NCBI GenBank assembly: GCA_046724665.1
Contig: JBKOWZ010000240.1
Coordinates: forward strand, 1 to 14,385
Source: Actinocrinis sp046724665
GTDB taxonomy: Bacteria > Actinomycetota > Actinomycetes > Streptomycetales > Catenulisporaceae
Length of the DNA stretch: 14,385 nt
Reading direction: 5' to 3'
Below, piece by piece: positions 7,101 to 12,750 of the stretch. The position numbers were made by a program, and so were the translations under genes. Each line of letters opens with the position of its first letter. The first letter of the stretch is position 1. The notes beneath the pieces were generated by a model. It saw only the letters and a program-made list of their open reading frames with translations, made no database searches and was not told the DNA's origin.

Positions 7101-8686
7101 TGGAGGATCTCGCCGCGCGCGTCCACGGTGATCTTCTGCGACAGGTCGCCGCGGGCCACCGCCGTGGTCACCTGCGCGATGTTGCGCACCTGGTTGGTCA
7201 GGTTGTTCGCCATCAGGTTCACCGAGCTGGTCAGGTCCTGCCAGGTGCCCGCGACCCCGGGCACCTTCGCCTGGCCGCCGAGCTGGCCCTCGGTACCGAC
7301 CTCGCGGGCCACCCGCGTGACCTCGTCGGCGAAGCCGGAGAGCTGATCGACCATCGCGTTGATGGTGTTCTTCAGCTCCAGCACCTCGCCGCGCGCGTCC
7401 ACCTCGATCTTCTCGGAGAGATCGCCGCGCGCGACGGCCGTGGTCACCTGCGCGATGTTGCGCACCTGGTTGGTCAGGTTGTTCGCCATGAAGTTGACGT
7501 TGTCGGTCAGGTCCTTCCAGGTCCCCGCGACTCCCGGCACCTGCGCCTGGCCGCCGAGCTTGCCGTCCGTGCCGACCTCGCGCGCCACGCGGGTGACCTC
7601 GTCGGCGAACCCGGAGAGCTGATCGACCATCGTGTTGATGGTCTCCTTCAGCTCCAGCATCTCGCCGGCGACCTCGACCGTGATCTTCTGCGACAGGTCG
7701 CCCTGCGCCACCGCGGTGGTCACCCCGGCTATGTCGCGGACCTGCGCGGTCAAGTTCGAGGCCATCGAGTTGACCGACTCGGTCAGGTCGAGCCAGATCC
7801 CGGCCGCCCCGGACACCCGGGCCTGGCCGCCGAGCCGGCCCTCGGTGCCCAGCTCGCGGGTGACCCGGATCACCTCGGAGGAGAAGTCGGAGAGCTGGTC
7901 CACCATGTCGTTGATGGTGGTCTTGAGCCCGGCCATCGCCCCCGAGGCCGGGCCCTGCACCTTGCGGGACAGGTCGCCGTCCGCCACCGCCGAGGTGACC
8001 TGGAGGATCTCCTGGATCTGCCCGCCGAGCCTGCTCCACGAGTGGTCCATCGCGCCGATCAGCTCGGACCATTCGCCGGGCATCCGGTCGGGCCGGAACG
8101 GCGTCGCGGCCGGGTTGTCCGACAGCGCGATCTCGCCGCCGATGGTCGCGGCGAGCCAGCCGATCGCGTCGTGCACCTCCTTGAGGTGGGTGGCCAGCCG
8201 GTTGACCGCGCGGGCCTTGCGCAGCACGTCGCCGCGCAGCGTGCGGCCCTCCGGGGCGAGGTCCGCCGGGTGCGCCACCGCCTCGGCCAGCTCGCCGTCG
8301 GCCAGCGCCTCGAGCACCCGGTCGATCTCGGCGATCGGCCCGGCGATGCCGTCCAGCATCCCGTTGACCGACTGCGCGGCCTGCTCCCAGGCCCCGCGCC
8401 CGGCGGCCGGCGGGATCCGCTCGGTCAGCCGGCCGTCCCGGCGCACCGAGCCGGCCACCCGGTCGATCTCCGCGCAGAACACCTGCTGGCGGTCCACGAT
8501 CTCGTTGAACAGCGCCGCGGCCTCGGCCAGCGGCGTGCCGGGCACCACCTCGAGGCGCACCCGCAGATCGCCGTCCCGGACCGCTCGCAGCACCTTGACG
8601 AGCCCGCTGAGATCGAGTCCGTCGTCGAGCTCCAGCCTGACCGCGGCTCCAGGCCGCTCGGTCGCCGTGCCTGACCGCTGCGCCAT
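4154..8686 (-). CDS. osaA: Soluble hybrid histidine kinase OsaA with a long HAMP array
   Basis: The 1510-residue osmosensor-type kinase has no transmembrane segment or signal peptide, so it should be cytosolic. In order: poly-HAMP array, about 25–825; GAF domain, about 840–990; coiled coil, about 995–1070; dimerisation/phosphoacceptor helix with H1079 (NMSHELRTP); ATP-binding domain with N box N1199, DTGIGI at 1244–1249 and GGTGLGLS at 1273–1280; then a C-terminal receiver at about 1382–1505 with D1388/D1389, phosphoacceptor D1433, T1463 and K1485. All key residues are present. The ATG at 8684–8686 has GAGGAG eight bases upstream. It faces osaC across 211 bp and precedes osaB. Tandem ~90-residue HAMP units on a soluble hybrid kinase are also the plan of fungal group III kinases (NIK-1/OS-1), which sense osmotic stress. 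The name rests on architecture and the conserved ftsK/osaB/osaC context. Confidence 0.93.
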   Translation of the reverse strand: MAQRSGTATERPGAAVRLELDDGLDLSGLVKVLRAVRDGDLRVRLEVVPGTPLAEAAALFNEIVDRQQVFCAEIDRVAGSVRRDGRLTERIPPAAGRGAWEQAAQSVNGMLDGIAGPIAEIDRVLEALADGELAEAVAHPADLAPEGRTLRGDVLRKARAVNRLATHLKEVHDAIGWLAATIGGEIALSDNPAATPFRPDRMPGEWSELIGAMDHSWSRLGGQIQEILQVTSAVADGDLSRKVQGPASGAMAGLKTTINDMVDQLSDFSSEVIRVTRELGTEGRLGGQARVSGAAGIWLDLTESVNSMASNLTAQVRDIAGVTTAVAQGDLSQKITVEVAGEMLELKETINTMVDQLSGFADEVTRVAREVGTDGKLGGQAQVPGVAGTWKDLTDNVNFMANNLTNQVRNIAQVTTAVARGDLSEKIEVDARGEVLELKNTINAMVDQLSGFADEVTRVAREVGTEGQLGGQAKVPGVAGTWQDLTSSVNLMANNLTNQVRNIAQVTTAVARGDLSQKITVDARGEILQLKETINTMVDQLSGFADEVTRVAREVGTEGRLGGQARVRGVAGTWKDLTDNVNFMANNLTSQVREISQVASAVARGDLTEKIEVDARGEVLELKNTINTMVDQLSAFADEVTRIAREVGTEGKLGGQARVPGVGGTWKDLTDNVNGMANSLTSQVRNIALVTTAVARGDLTKKIDVDASGEILELKTTINTMVDQLSAFAAEVTRVAREVGTEGELGGQARVPGVGGTWQGLTESVNQLAGNLTTQVRAIAEVATAVTRGDLTQQIDVDASGEVAELKDNINQMIANLRETTRRNQDQDWLKGNLARISGLMQGKRDLLAVAQLIMAELTPVVSAQQGAFYLRESDSLRMLAGYGRLTETPGRDGASVPVRFRIGEGLVGQAADQRGPILVEQVPPGYLPVSTGLGAADPASLIVLPVLFESQVLAVIEFASFHRFTETQLAFLDQIVETIGVTVNTIMANSVTEDLLIKSQQLTAQLEDRSEELQRQQEELRRSNAELEDKAALLARQNKDIEVKNSEIEQARQALEERADQLALASKYKSEFLANMSHELRTPLNSLLILARLLADNNDGNLTAKQVDFAETIHSAGSDLLGLISDILDLSKIEAGRMDVQAAPIAVSTLVEYVEATFRPLTVEKGLDFNIRLDPKVPAELHTDEQRLQQILRNLLSNAVKFTESGSVELRVTVEDGVPFGSAGEGEPGTSGPSRAIAFAVADTGIGIAEEKLRIIFEAFQQADGTISRKHGGTGLGLSISREIAHLLGGGITVGSTLGRGSVFTLYLPLEHTAEPAGRSGGPRVPEQRGVIEAQSLEKAIASAGDRADRDRGGRANGQMFLGKEAAREDAPRFTGRFNGETVLIVDDDVRNVFALTSVLEQRGLSVRYAENGREGIDVLERADHIDLVLMDIMMPEMDGYATMAAIRRMDRFAELPIIALTAKAMHGDREKALDAGASEYVTKPVDIDQLLSLIRGWLNADEDGRPVR
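6323..7978 (-). repeat. Six in-frame 276-bp tandem repeats encoding double-HAMP units
   Basis: Within osaA the motif GDL(S/T) recurs at residues 237, 329, 421, 513, 605, 697 and 789, a spacing of exactly 92 residues (276 bp) each time. The partner motif (E/D)G-x-LGGQ recurs at 282, 374, 466, 558, 650 and 742, also 92 apart, so each unit holds two HAMP-like modules. Earlier divergent copies occur at residues 38, 84, 130 and 183. DNA similarity is high: 6924–6976 and 7476–7528 are identical over 53 bp, two units apart. Confidence 0.93.
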
Positions 8687-8694
8687 GGGGTTCT
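8687..8694 (-). promoter_or_regulatory. osaA translation start region; GAGGAG RBS just upstream
   Basis: The minus strand upstream of the osaA ATG reads GAGGAGAGAACCCC, placing a purine-rich Shine–Dalgarno sequence (about 8695–8700) eight bases before the start. This is a strong site compared with those of its neighbours and fixes the osaA start. Confidence 0.7.
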
Positions 8695-8712
8695 CTCCTC
8701 GGGTTGCTGCGG

Positions 8713-8744
8713 ATCACAGAGCGTCCCGCGGCAATCACAGAACG
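8713..8744. repeat. Two direct repeats 21 bp apart upstream of osaA
   Basis: ATCACAGAGCG (8713–8723) and ATCACAGAACG (8734–8744) differ at one base of 11 and start exactly 21 bp apart, about two helical turns. They lie 27–58 bp upstream of the osaA start in the osaA/osaC divergent gap, a position where a regulator bound to one DNA face could control osaA. Each contains a CRP-like half site (TGTGA on the minus strand), but they are direct, not inverted. Confidence 0.5.
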
Positions 8745-8863
8745 CTTGTCCGGCTGTACACACCTGAGCCAGTCTCGCACCGTATCAGCCGTACAGGGAA
8801 GAAAAGCAGAAGTCCGCCCACGGATCGGGACGATACGACCACATAAGAGCGCACACACCTTCC

Positions 8864-8898
8864 TTCACATCGCCGTCCCGGTGGATACGATCGACGGG
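8864..8898 (+). promoter_or_regulatory. Candidate osaC promoter giving a leaderless mRNA
   Basis: TTCACA (8864–8869, five of six matches to the −35 consensus) and TACGAT (8886–8891, a TAnnnT −10) are separated by 16 bp. The expected transcription start, 7 bases beyond the −10, is the G of the osaC GTG at 8898. No Shine–Dalgarno sequence precedes that GTG, which fits leaderless translation, common in actinomycetes. Confidence 0.45.
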
Positions 8899-11138
8899 TG
8901 AGCAAGGCGGATGACGATGCGTTGACCGAGCTGAGCACAGCGCTGTTCGGCCCCGATCCGTCGGCGGTCGGGCCCGCCCGCGCATTCGTCCGCGAGACCG
9001 TCGGCAAGTGGGGCGACGAGGCGGTCGTCGATGACGCGGTGCTCATCGCGAGCGAACTGGTCACCAACGCGATCGTGCACGCCGGAACGCCCGCCGAGGT
9101 CTCCTGCGCGCTGCTGCGCGACCGGCGCGGCGCGGCGTCGGCGGTGCGCGTCGCCGTGGCGGACCGGCATCCGGGCCGGATCGTGCCGACGCCACACCTC
9201 GGCCCGCACGAGGAGATCGGGCAGGCGGAGGAGGGCCGCGGCCTGTACCTGTCGGCGCGGCTCGCGTCGTCCTGGGGCGTGCAGTACACGCGCGCGATGA
9301 AGCAGGTCTGGTTCGTGCTCGACCTGGACCCCGCCGCCGACCACGGCCCGGCCGACCCGCCGTACACTCCGCCGCAGACTGCCGAGTCGAGTGAATCCGA
9401 GAGCACGGTCGGCCGCCCCGCGGGGCAGCGCTCCTCCGTCGAAGACCTCGACGACTACCTCACCCTCACCGCCGAGAAGATCAAGGCCCTGCTGAACGCG
9501 GACGGGGCGTTCGTCCTGCTCGCCGACGACAGCGGCCTGGACGGCGGCCTGCGGCTGCGTGCCGAGGCCGGCCTGCCGCCCGGCATGCCCCGTGTCACGG
9601 TCCCGCCGAGCGCGGCCGGACGGATCGGTCTGACCGGCCTGCCCGCCGTGTATCCAGACCTGGTCGGCCCGTCCGACCACGGGACGCCGCTGATCAGAGC
9701 ACTGGCCGCGGGCGGCATGCGCTCGATGGCGACCGCGCCGCTGACCGCGACCCCCGGCGTCACAGGACTCTACGGAACCACCGGGTTACTCGGCGTGGTC
9801 GCGCGCGAGCCCGGCCGGTTCACCGAACAGGACGCGCTGCGGCTCGGCGAGGACGCGGACCGGATCGCGACGATCGTCGAGTCCGCGCGGCTCGCCGAGG
9901 CCGGCCGTGCCCGCCGCGGCGCCCTCTCCTTCCTCGCGGAGGCGGGGGAACTGCTGGCCGGCTCGCTCGACCCGGAGCGCACGCTCGCCCTCGCCGCGCA
10001 GCTCGTGGTGCCCGCGCTGGCGCGCTGGTGCGCCGTGCACCGGCTGGACGAGGCGGGCCGGGCGAGCCTGGCGCTGGTCTGGCACGCGGACGAGGACCTG
10101 CACGACCCGCTGGAGAAGGCGGTGATCAGCTCCGGCGCTCCCGAGCCGGACGCGAGCGCCGAGCAGTGGCCGGTACTCGGCACCGCGGCGGAAGCGCAGG
10201 CGCTGCGCCCCGGCGAACTGCTGATCGTCCCGCTCGCCGCGCGCGGCAGGCAGCTCGGCACGCTCACCCTGGCGACGCCGGCGGAGCGGCGCTTCCCGCA
10301 CGACACCGCCGAGCTGGCCTGGGACCTCGGCCGCCGCGTGTCGGTCACGTACGACTCAGCCCTCGCATACGCCGGCCGGAGGGAGACGGCGCACGCGCTC
10401 CAGTCGTCGCTGCTGCCGCCCCTGGTGCCGGACATCGAGGGCGCGGACATCGCAGTGGTCTACCACCCGGCGGGCAACACCGAGGCCCCGGCGCACCTGA
10501 GCCAGGACGCGCTGGTCGGCGGGGACTTCTACGACGTGTTCGAGATCCGCCCCGGCTGCTGGGGACTGGCGATCGGCGACGTGTGCGGCACCGGCCCGCA
10601 GGCCGCGGCTGTGACCGGCCTGGCGAGGCACGCGCTCAGGCTGCTGGCGAGGGAGGGCCTCAGGCCCCCGGCGGTGCTGGCGAGGCTCAACCGGGCGATC
10701 CTGGACGAGGGCGAGCGCAGCAGGTTCCTGACGCTCCTCTACGCCGAGGCCGAGCCGCTGCCCGACGGCTCGCTCGCGCTCGCGGTGGTCTGCGCCGGCC
10801 ACCCCCCACCCCTGATCCTCAGAACGGACGGCTCGGTGGCCCAGGGCGCGCAGAGCCAGCCCCTGCTCGGCGTCCTTGAGGGCGACCCCGGCTTCCACCT
10901 CGACTCGCTCACCCTCCGGCCCGGCGAGACCCTGCTGGCCTTCACCGACGGCGCAAGCGAACGCCGCCGCGGCGACGAGATGCTCGACTCCGAGGGCCTG
11001 GCCGCCGTGCTGGCCGACTGCCGCTCGATGTCCGCCGCAGGCGTCGCGGCCCGCATCCAGCGCGCCGTAGAAGACTTCGGCGACGCCCCGCTGTCCGACG
11101 ACATGGCCATCCTCGTCCTGCGCGCCACCACCACCTGA
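8898..11138 (+). CDS. osaC: OsaC-type regulator: RsbW-like kinase, GAF-like regions, PP2C phosphatase
   Basis: This 746-residue soluble protein carries both halves of a partner-switching system. About 20–145 is a GHKL/RsbW-type ATPase with N box SELVTNAIVHAG (N57), an actinomycete-style VADRHP loop (D89) and EEGRGL followed by SSWG. About 175–330 and 340–490 resemble GAF sensory domains. About 515–743 is a PP2C/SpoIIE-type phosphatase with metal ligands visible: VGGDFYDVF (D543, D546), IGDVCGTG (D561), AFTDGASE (D684) and LSDDMAIL (D734/D735). Such proteins phosphorylate or release anti-sigma partners and dephosphorylate antagonists. S. coelicolor OsaC, divergent from osaA, modulates SigB after osmotic shock (known); the same role here is inferred. 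The GTG start lacks a Shine–Dalgarno sequence, and a promoter ends at the start codon. It is divergent from osaA across 211 bp. Confidence 0.9.
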   Translation: MSKADDDALTELSTALFGPDPSAVGPARAFVRETVGKWGDEAVVDDAVLIASELVTNAIVHAGTPAEVSCALLRDRRGAASAVRVAVADRHPGRIVPTPHLGPHEEIGQAEEGRGLYLSARLASSWGVQYTRAMKQVWFVLDLDPAADHGPADPPYTPPQTAESSESESTVGRPAGQRSSVEDLDDYLTLTAEKIKALLNADGAFVLLADDSGLDGGLRLRAEAGLPPGMPRVTVPPSAAGRIGLTGLPAVYPDLVGPSDHGTPLIRALAAGGMRSMATAPLTATPGVTGLYGTTGLLGVVAREPGRFTEQDALRLGEDADRIATIVESARLAEAGRARRGALSFLAEAGELLAGSLDPERTLALAAQLVVPALARWCAVHRLDEAGRASLALVWHADEDLHDPLEKAVISSGAPEPDASAEQWPVLGTAAEAQALRPGELLIVPLAARGRQLGTLTLATPAERRFPHDTAELAWDLGRRVSVTYDSALAYAGRRETAHALQSSLLPPLVPDIEGADIAVVYHPAGNTEAPAHLSQDALVGGDFYDVFEIRPGCWGLAIGDVCGTGPQAAAVTGLARHALRLLAREGLRPPAVLARLNRAILDEGERSRFLTLLYAEAEPLPDGSLALAVVCAGHPPPLILRTDGSVAQGAQSQPLLGVLEGDPGFHLDSLTLRPGETLLAFTDGASERRRGDEMLDSEGLAAVLADCRSMSAAGVAARIQRAVEDFGDAPLSDDMAILVLRATTT

Positions 11139-11150
11139 CGGCGGCGGCCC

Positions 11151-11253
11151 AACGCGCTTCGCGCTGCGTGTTTGCCCACCCGACCCGCCCCCGTTCCGCG
11201 TCCTCGCTGCGCTCGGACGCTCCACGGACTCAGGGCGCTGCCGCGCACGCGCT
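11151..11253 (+). repeat. Left arm of a 103-bp inverted repeat
   Basis: This stretch matches the reverse complement of 11820–11922 with five mismatches (at 11159, 11167, 11174, 11178 and 11183) and no gaps. Positions 11184–11253 are a perfect 70-bp match. It starts 12 bp after the osaC stop. It is not coding in any convincing way and may also end osaC transcription, since it contains short self-complementary pieces such as GTCC…GGAC. Confidence 0.93.
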
Positions 11254-11357
11254 GCGCAGCCTCGCTGACGCTCGGCCGCTCGCGCTGATATCACGCATGC
11301 ACGGCAGGCAGGACCCGAACACCTGTGGACGAGTGGCTGGTTACGTACGACATGCTG

Positions 11358-11729
11358 TTATGCATTAACAACAAACTGCTGACGCCGGAAGATGTCGACT
11401 GCCTCTCCACTTCGCGGCTGCGCAGGCTCACCTGCATTCGGACCGACAGGCCAATCCGGTGTGCCATACCCTGCCACGTGGATGGCTGTGCGCACTGTCG
11501 CCTGCGCATGCTCGACGACGGCAGCTTCCGAGGCACCGCGAACAGTCATCTCGACGTCAACAGTCATGGCGTCAGCGTCCATCGCGACACCGGCATCGCC
11601 GAGATCAGCATCGCACTTCTCAAGCTCTAGCAGCGCTTCCATGACCTTCTGGGCGCTCTTTGCAAGCTCGTCCGCGTCCTTCGGCCCTTCGACGCGGAAG
11701 GTCCAGCGCACTTGTGCCTCGATGTTCAC
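11358..11729 (-). CDS. Small protein of unknown function, flanked by inverted repeats
   Basis: The 123-residue protein is not assigned to a named family. It is acidic and soluble, with no signal peptide or membrane helix. Residues 1–60 look alpha/beta (RWTFRVEG, then a Lys/Glu-rich helix with KVMEALLELEK) and 50–95 continue with MTVDVEMTVRGASEAAVVEHAQATVRTAI-like beta/helix pattern; the last 30 residues are polar and probably disordered. The pattern recalls small actinobacterial hypothetical proteins. The GTG at 11727–11729 has GGAAGGG six bases upstream; an in-frame GTG at 11747 would place that RBS inside the gene. Codon use is less G/C-biased than its neighbours (GTT, AAT, TTT, GCA, CTA and a TAA stop), suggesting horizontal origin. 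It sits alone between two inverted repeat arms. Confidence 0.7.
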   Translation of the reverse strand: MNIEAQVRWTFRVEGPKDADELAKSAQKVMEALLELEKCDADLGDAGVAMDADAMTVDVEMTVRGASEAAVVEHAQATVRTAIHVAGYGTPDWPVGPNAGEPAQPRSGEAVDIFRRQQFVVNA

Positions 11730-11819
11730 GGTATTCCCTTCCAGCACGGTTGGCGCTTACCCCCAGCTCACGCAGCCCTCAGAGTGGCAGCGTAGGCCAG
11801 CCGCAGGCGTTCAGCACGT

Positions 11820-11922
11820 AGCGCGTGCGCGGCAGCGCCCTGAGTCCGTGGAGCGTCCGAGCGCAGCGAGGACGCGGAACGGGGGCGGGCCGGGCGGGAA
11901 AACACACAGCGCGCAGCGCGTT
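11820..11922 (-). repeat. Right arm of the 103-bp inverted repeat
   Basis: Reverse-complement partner of 11151–11253, 98 of 103 positions identical. The perfect 70-bp part (11820–11889) faces inward. The 566 bp between the arms hold one gene (11358–11729) and no recognisable transposase. The arm ends 54 bp before the vapC stop. Confidence 0.93.
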
Positions 11923-11930
11923 TCACGAGC

Positions 11931-11945
11931 CGCCGAGCCTCGGCG
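11931..11945 (-). terminator. Candidate hairpin downstream of vapC
   Basis: CGCCGAG-C-CTCGGCG is a perfect 15-bp palindrome 31 bp past the vapC stop. As RNA it would fold as a 5-bp CGCCG/CGGCG stem with a 5-nt loop. It is short and has no T tract, so terminator activity is only plausible. Confidence 0.3.
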
Positions 11946-11976
11946 ACGCGGCGTGCGTCCCCGATCCGGCAGGCCG

Positions 11977-12444
11977 TCAGGGTGCGGTCACGGGCCGCGG
12001 TACCGGAACGATGGTCACAAGCTGGTCCAGTCCGACGAAGTCGTCCAGGTTGGTGGTGTACAACGGCAAGCCCTCGGCGACGGCGATCGACGCGATCATC
12101 AGGTCGAGGGCACGGCGGCGCGGCTTGCGTCCCGCTGCGACGACCGCGGCCGTGATCCTGCCGTAAACGCGCGCCGCCTCCGCGTCGAACGGAATCGGGT
12201 CGAACTCGTGCTCAGCACGCTGGAGTACATCCATCCGCCGGGCTCGCTCGACCGGGGCGTCGTACGCACCCTGCTCGTCATTCCCGCGCACCTCGTGCGG
12301 GCCGGCTGACAGTTCGGCGAGCGTGATCGCCGTGATGGCCATCTCGTCCGGCAGTTCAGCCGGGTCGATCCATGCCCGAAGGATCACGATGTTGGTATCG
12401 AGCAGTCCCTGCCGGTGCCGGTGGCGGTGGCGCTCATCGGGCAT
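11977..12444 (-). CDS. vapC: PIN-domain ribonuclease toxin (VapC family)
   Basis: Type II toxin whose family cleaves RNA, often tRNA or rRNA, with Mg2+. Numbered from the GTG at 12453 (158 residues), the four PIN acids are D19 (GLLDTN), E47 (TLAELSAG), D117 (ALDLMIASIA) and D137/D138 (TTNLDDF), so the active site looks intact. The ATG at 12442–12444 is preferred (155 residues); the GTG at 12453 is possible, and neither has a clear RBS. Either start overlaps the antitoxin 3' end, by 11 or 20 bases, implying translational coupling and a shared transcript. A His/Arg-rich N-terminal run (RHRHRHRQ) before the first strand is unusual and is encoded by an imperfect 6-bp repeat. It is the distal gene of the pair, the normal antitoxin-first order. 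Confidence 0.88.
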   Translation of the reverse strand: MPDERHRHRHRQGLLDTNIVILRAWIDPAELPDEMAITAITLAELSAGPHEVRGNDEQGAYDAPVERARRMDVLQRAEHEFDPIPFDAEAARVYGRITAAVVAAGRKPRRRALDLMIASIAVAEGLPLYTTNLDDFVGLDQLVTIVPVPRPVTAP

Positions 12445-12703
12445 AAGGGTCACCCGGATCGTGATCGGCTGCCGCGTCCTGGTCGGCGCGGAATGCCTCG
12501 AGATCGACAGGCGGTGCGCCGCGGGACATAGCGGCGAACTCGGCGCGGGGAACGAACCGCCGGCGCCTGCGCAGCGGGATCAACTCCCCGATCCGGTGGC
12601 CGTCGCGCGTGACGGTGAACGACTGTCCGCGCTCGACGGCGTCCATGATCTCTTTGGACCTGTTCCGCAGGTCACGCTGGGTGATTTCCGGCTGAGCGGT
12701 CAT
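12434..12703 (-). CDS. Phd/YefM-type antitoxin partner of VapC
   Basis: The 89-residue protein has the Phd/YefM fold: TQRDLRNRSKEIMDAVERGQSF followed by VTRDGHRIGELIPLRRR, that is, an N-terminal DNA-binding and dimerisation domain. A Pro/Asp/Ala-rich tail (about 50–89) should wrap and neutralise the toxin. The ATG at 12701–12703 is chosen because the fold begins within a few residues. A second ATG at 12724 lies inside a large palindrome and would add seven unrelated residues. Neither start has a Shine–Dalgarno sequence, and TATGCT sits 6 bases upstream of the chosen ATG, so a leaderless transcript is possible. Antitoxins of this family normally repress their own promoter. Confidence 0.87.
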   Translation of the reverse strand: MTAQPEITQRDLRNRSKEIMDAVERGQSFTVTRDGHRIGELIPLRRRRRFVPRAEFAAMSRGAPPVDLEAFRADQDAAADHDPGDPYAR

Positions 12704-12709
12704 GAGGGC

Positions 12710-12750
12710 AGCATACTGCGGCATGGCACCCAGTGCTGCACTGTGCCATG
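12710..12750 (-). promoter_or_regulatory. Candidate promoter and operator palindrome of the toxin–antitoxin pair
   Basis: A 29-bp imperfect palindrome covers 12722–12750: outer arms CATGGCAC and GTGCCATG, inner arms AGTGC and GCACT around one T, with a CC offset on one side. Next to it, TATGCT (12710–12715 on the minus strand) fits a −10 whose start point would be the antitoxin ATG. No good −35 is visible; its place falls inside the palindrome. The palindrome starts 2 bp past the glcP stop, so it might instead help end glcP transcription. Confidence 0.5.

Noticed and set aside
3809..8674. Plus-strand open frame of about 1621 codons opposite osaA
   Set aside because: It is antisense to a kinase with intact motifs, its translation is low-complexity (Arg, Gly, His, Leu, Val rich), and such mirror frames are expected opposite GC-rich genes.
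6666..8858. Second minus-strand frame within osaA
   Set aside because: Frame-shifted reading of the HAMP repeats; Gly/Arg/Ala/Asp-rich output that only echoes the 276-bp DNA period.
11353..11367. TGTTA-tgcat-TAACA inverted repeat at the 3' end of the small gene
   Set aside because: Only 5 A/T-rich pairs; too weak to call a terminator or attachment site.
11325..11630. Plus-strand frame overlapping the small unknown gene
   Set aside because: It has no Shine–Dalgarno sequence. The minus-strand frame has a good RBS, G/C-biased third positions and a protein-like pattern.
11151..11922. Annotating the inverted-repeat segment as an insertion sequence
   Set aside because: No transposase-like frame lies between the arms and no convincing target-site duplication is visible outside them, so only the repeats are reported.
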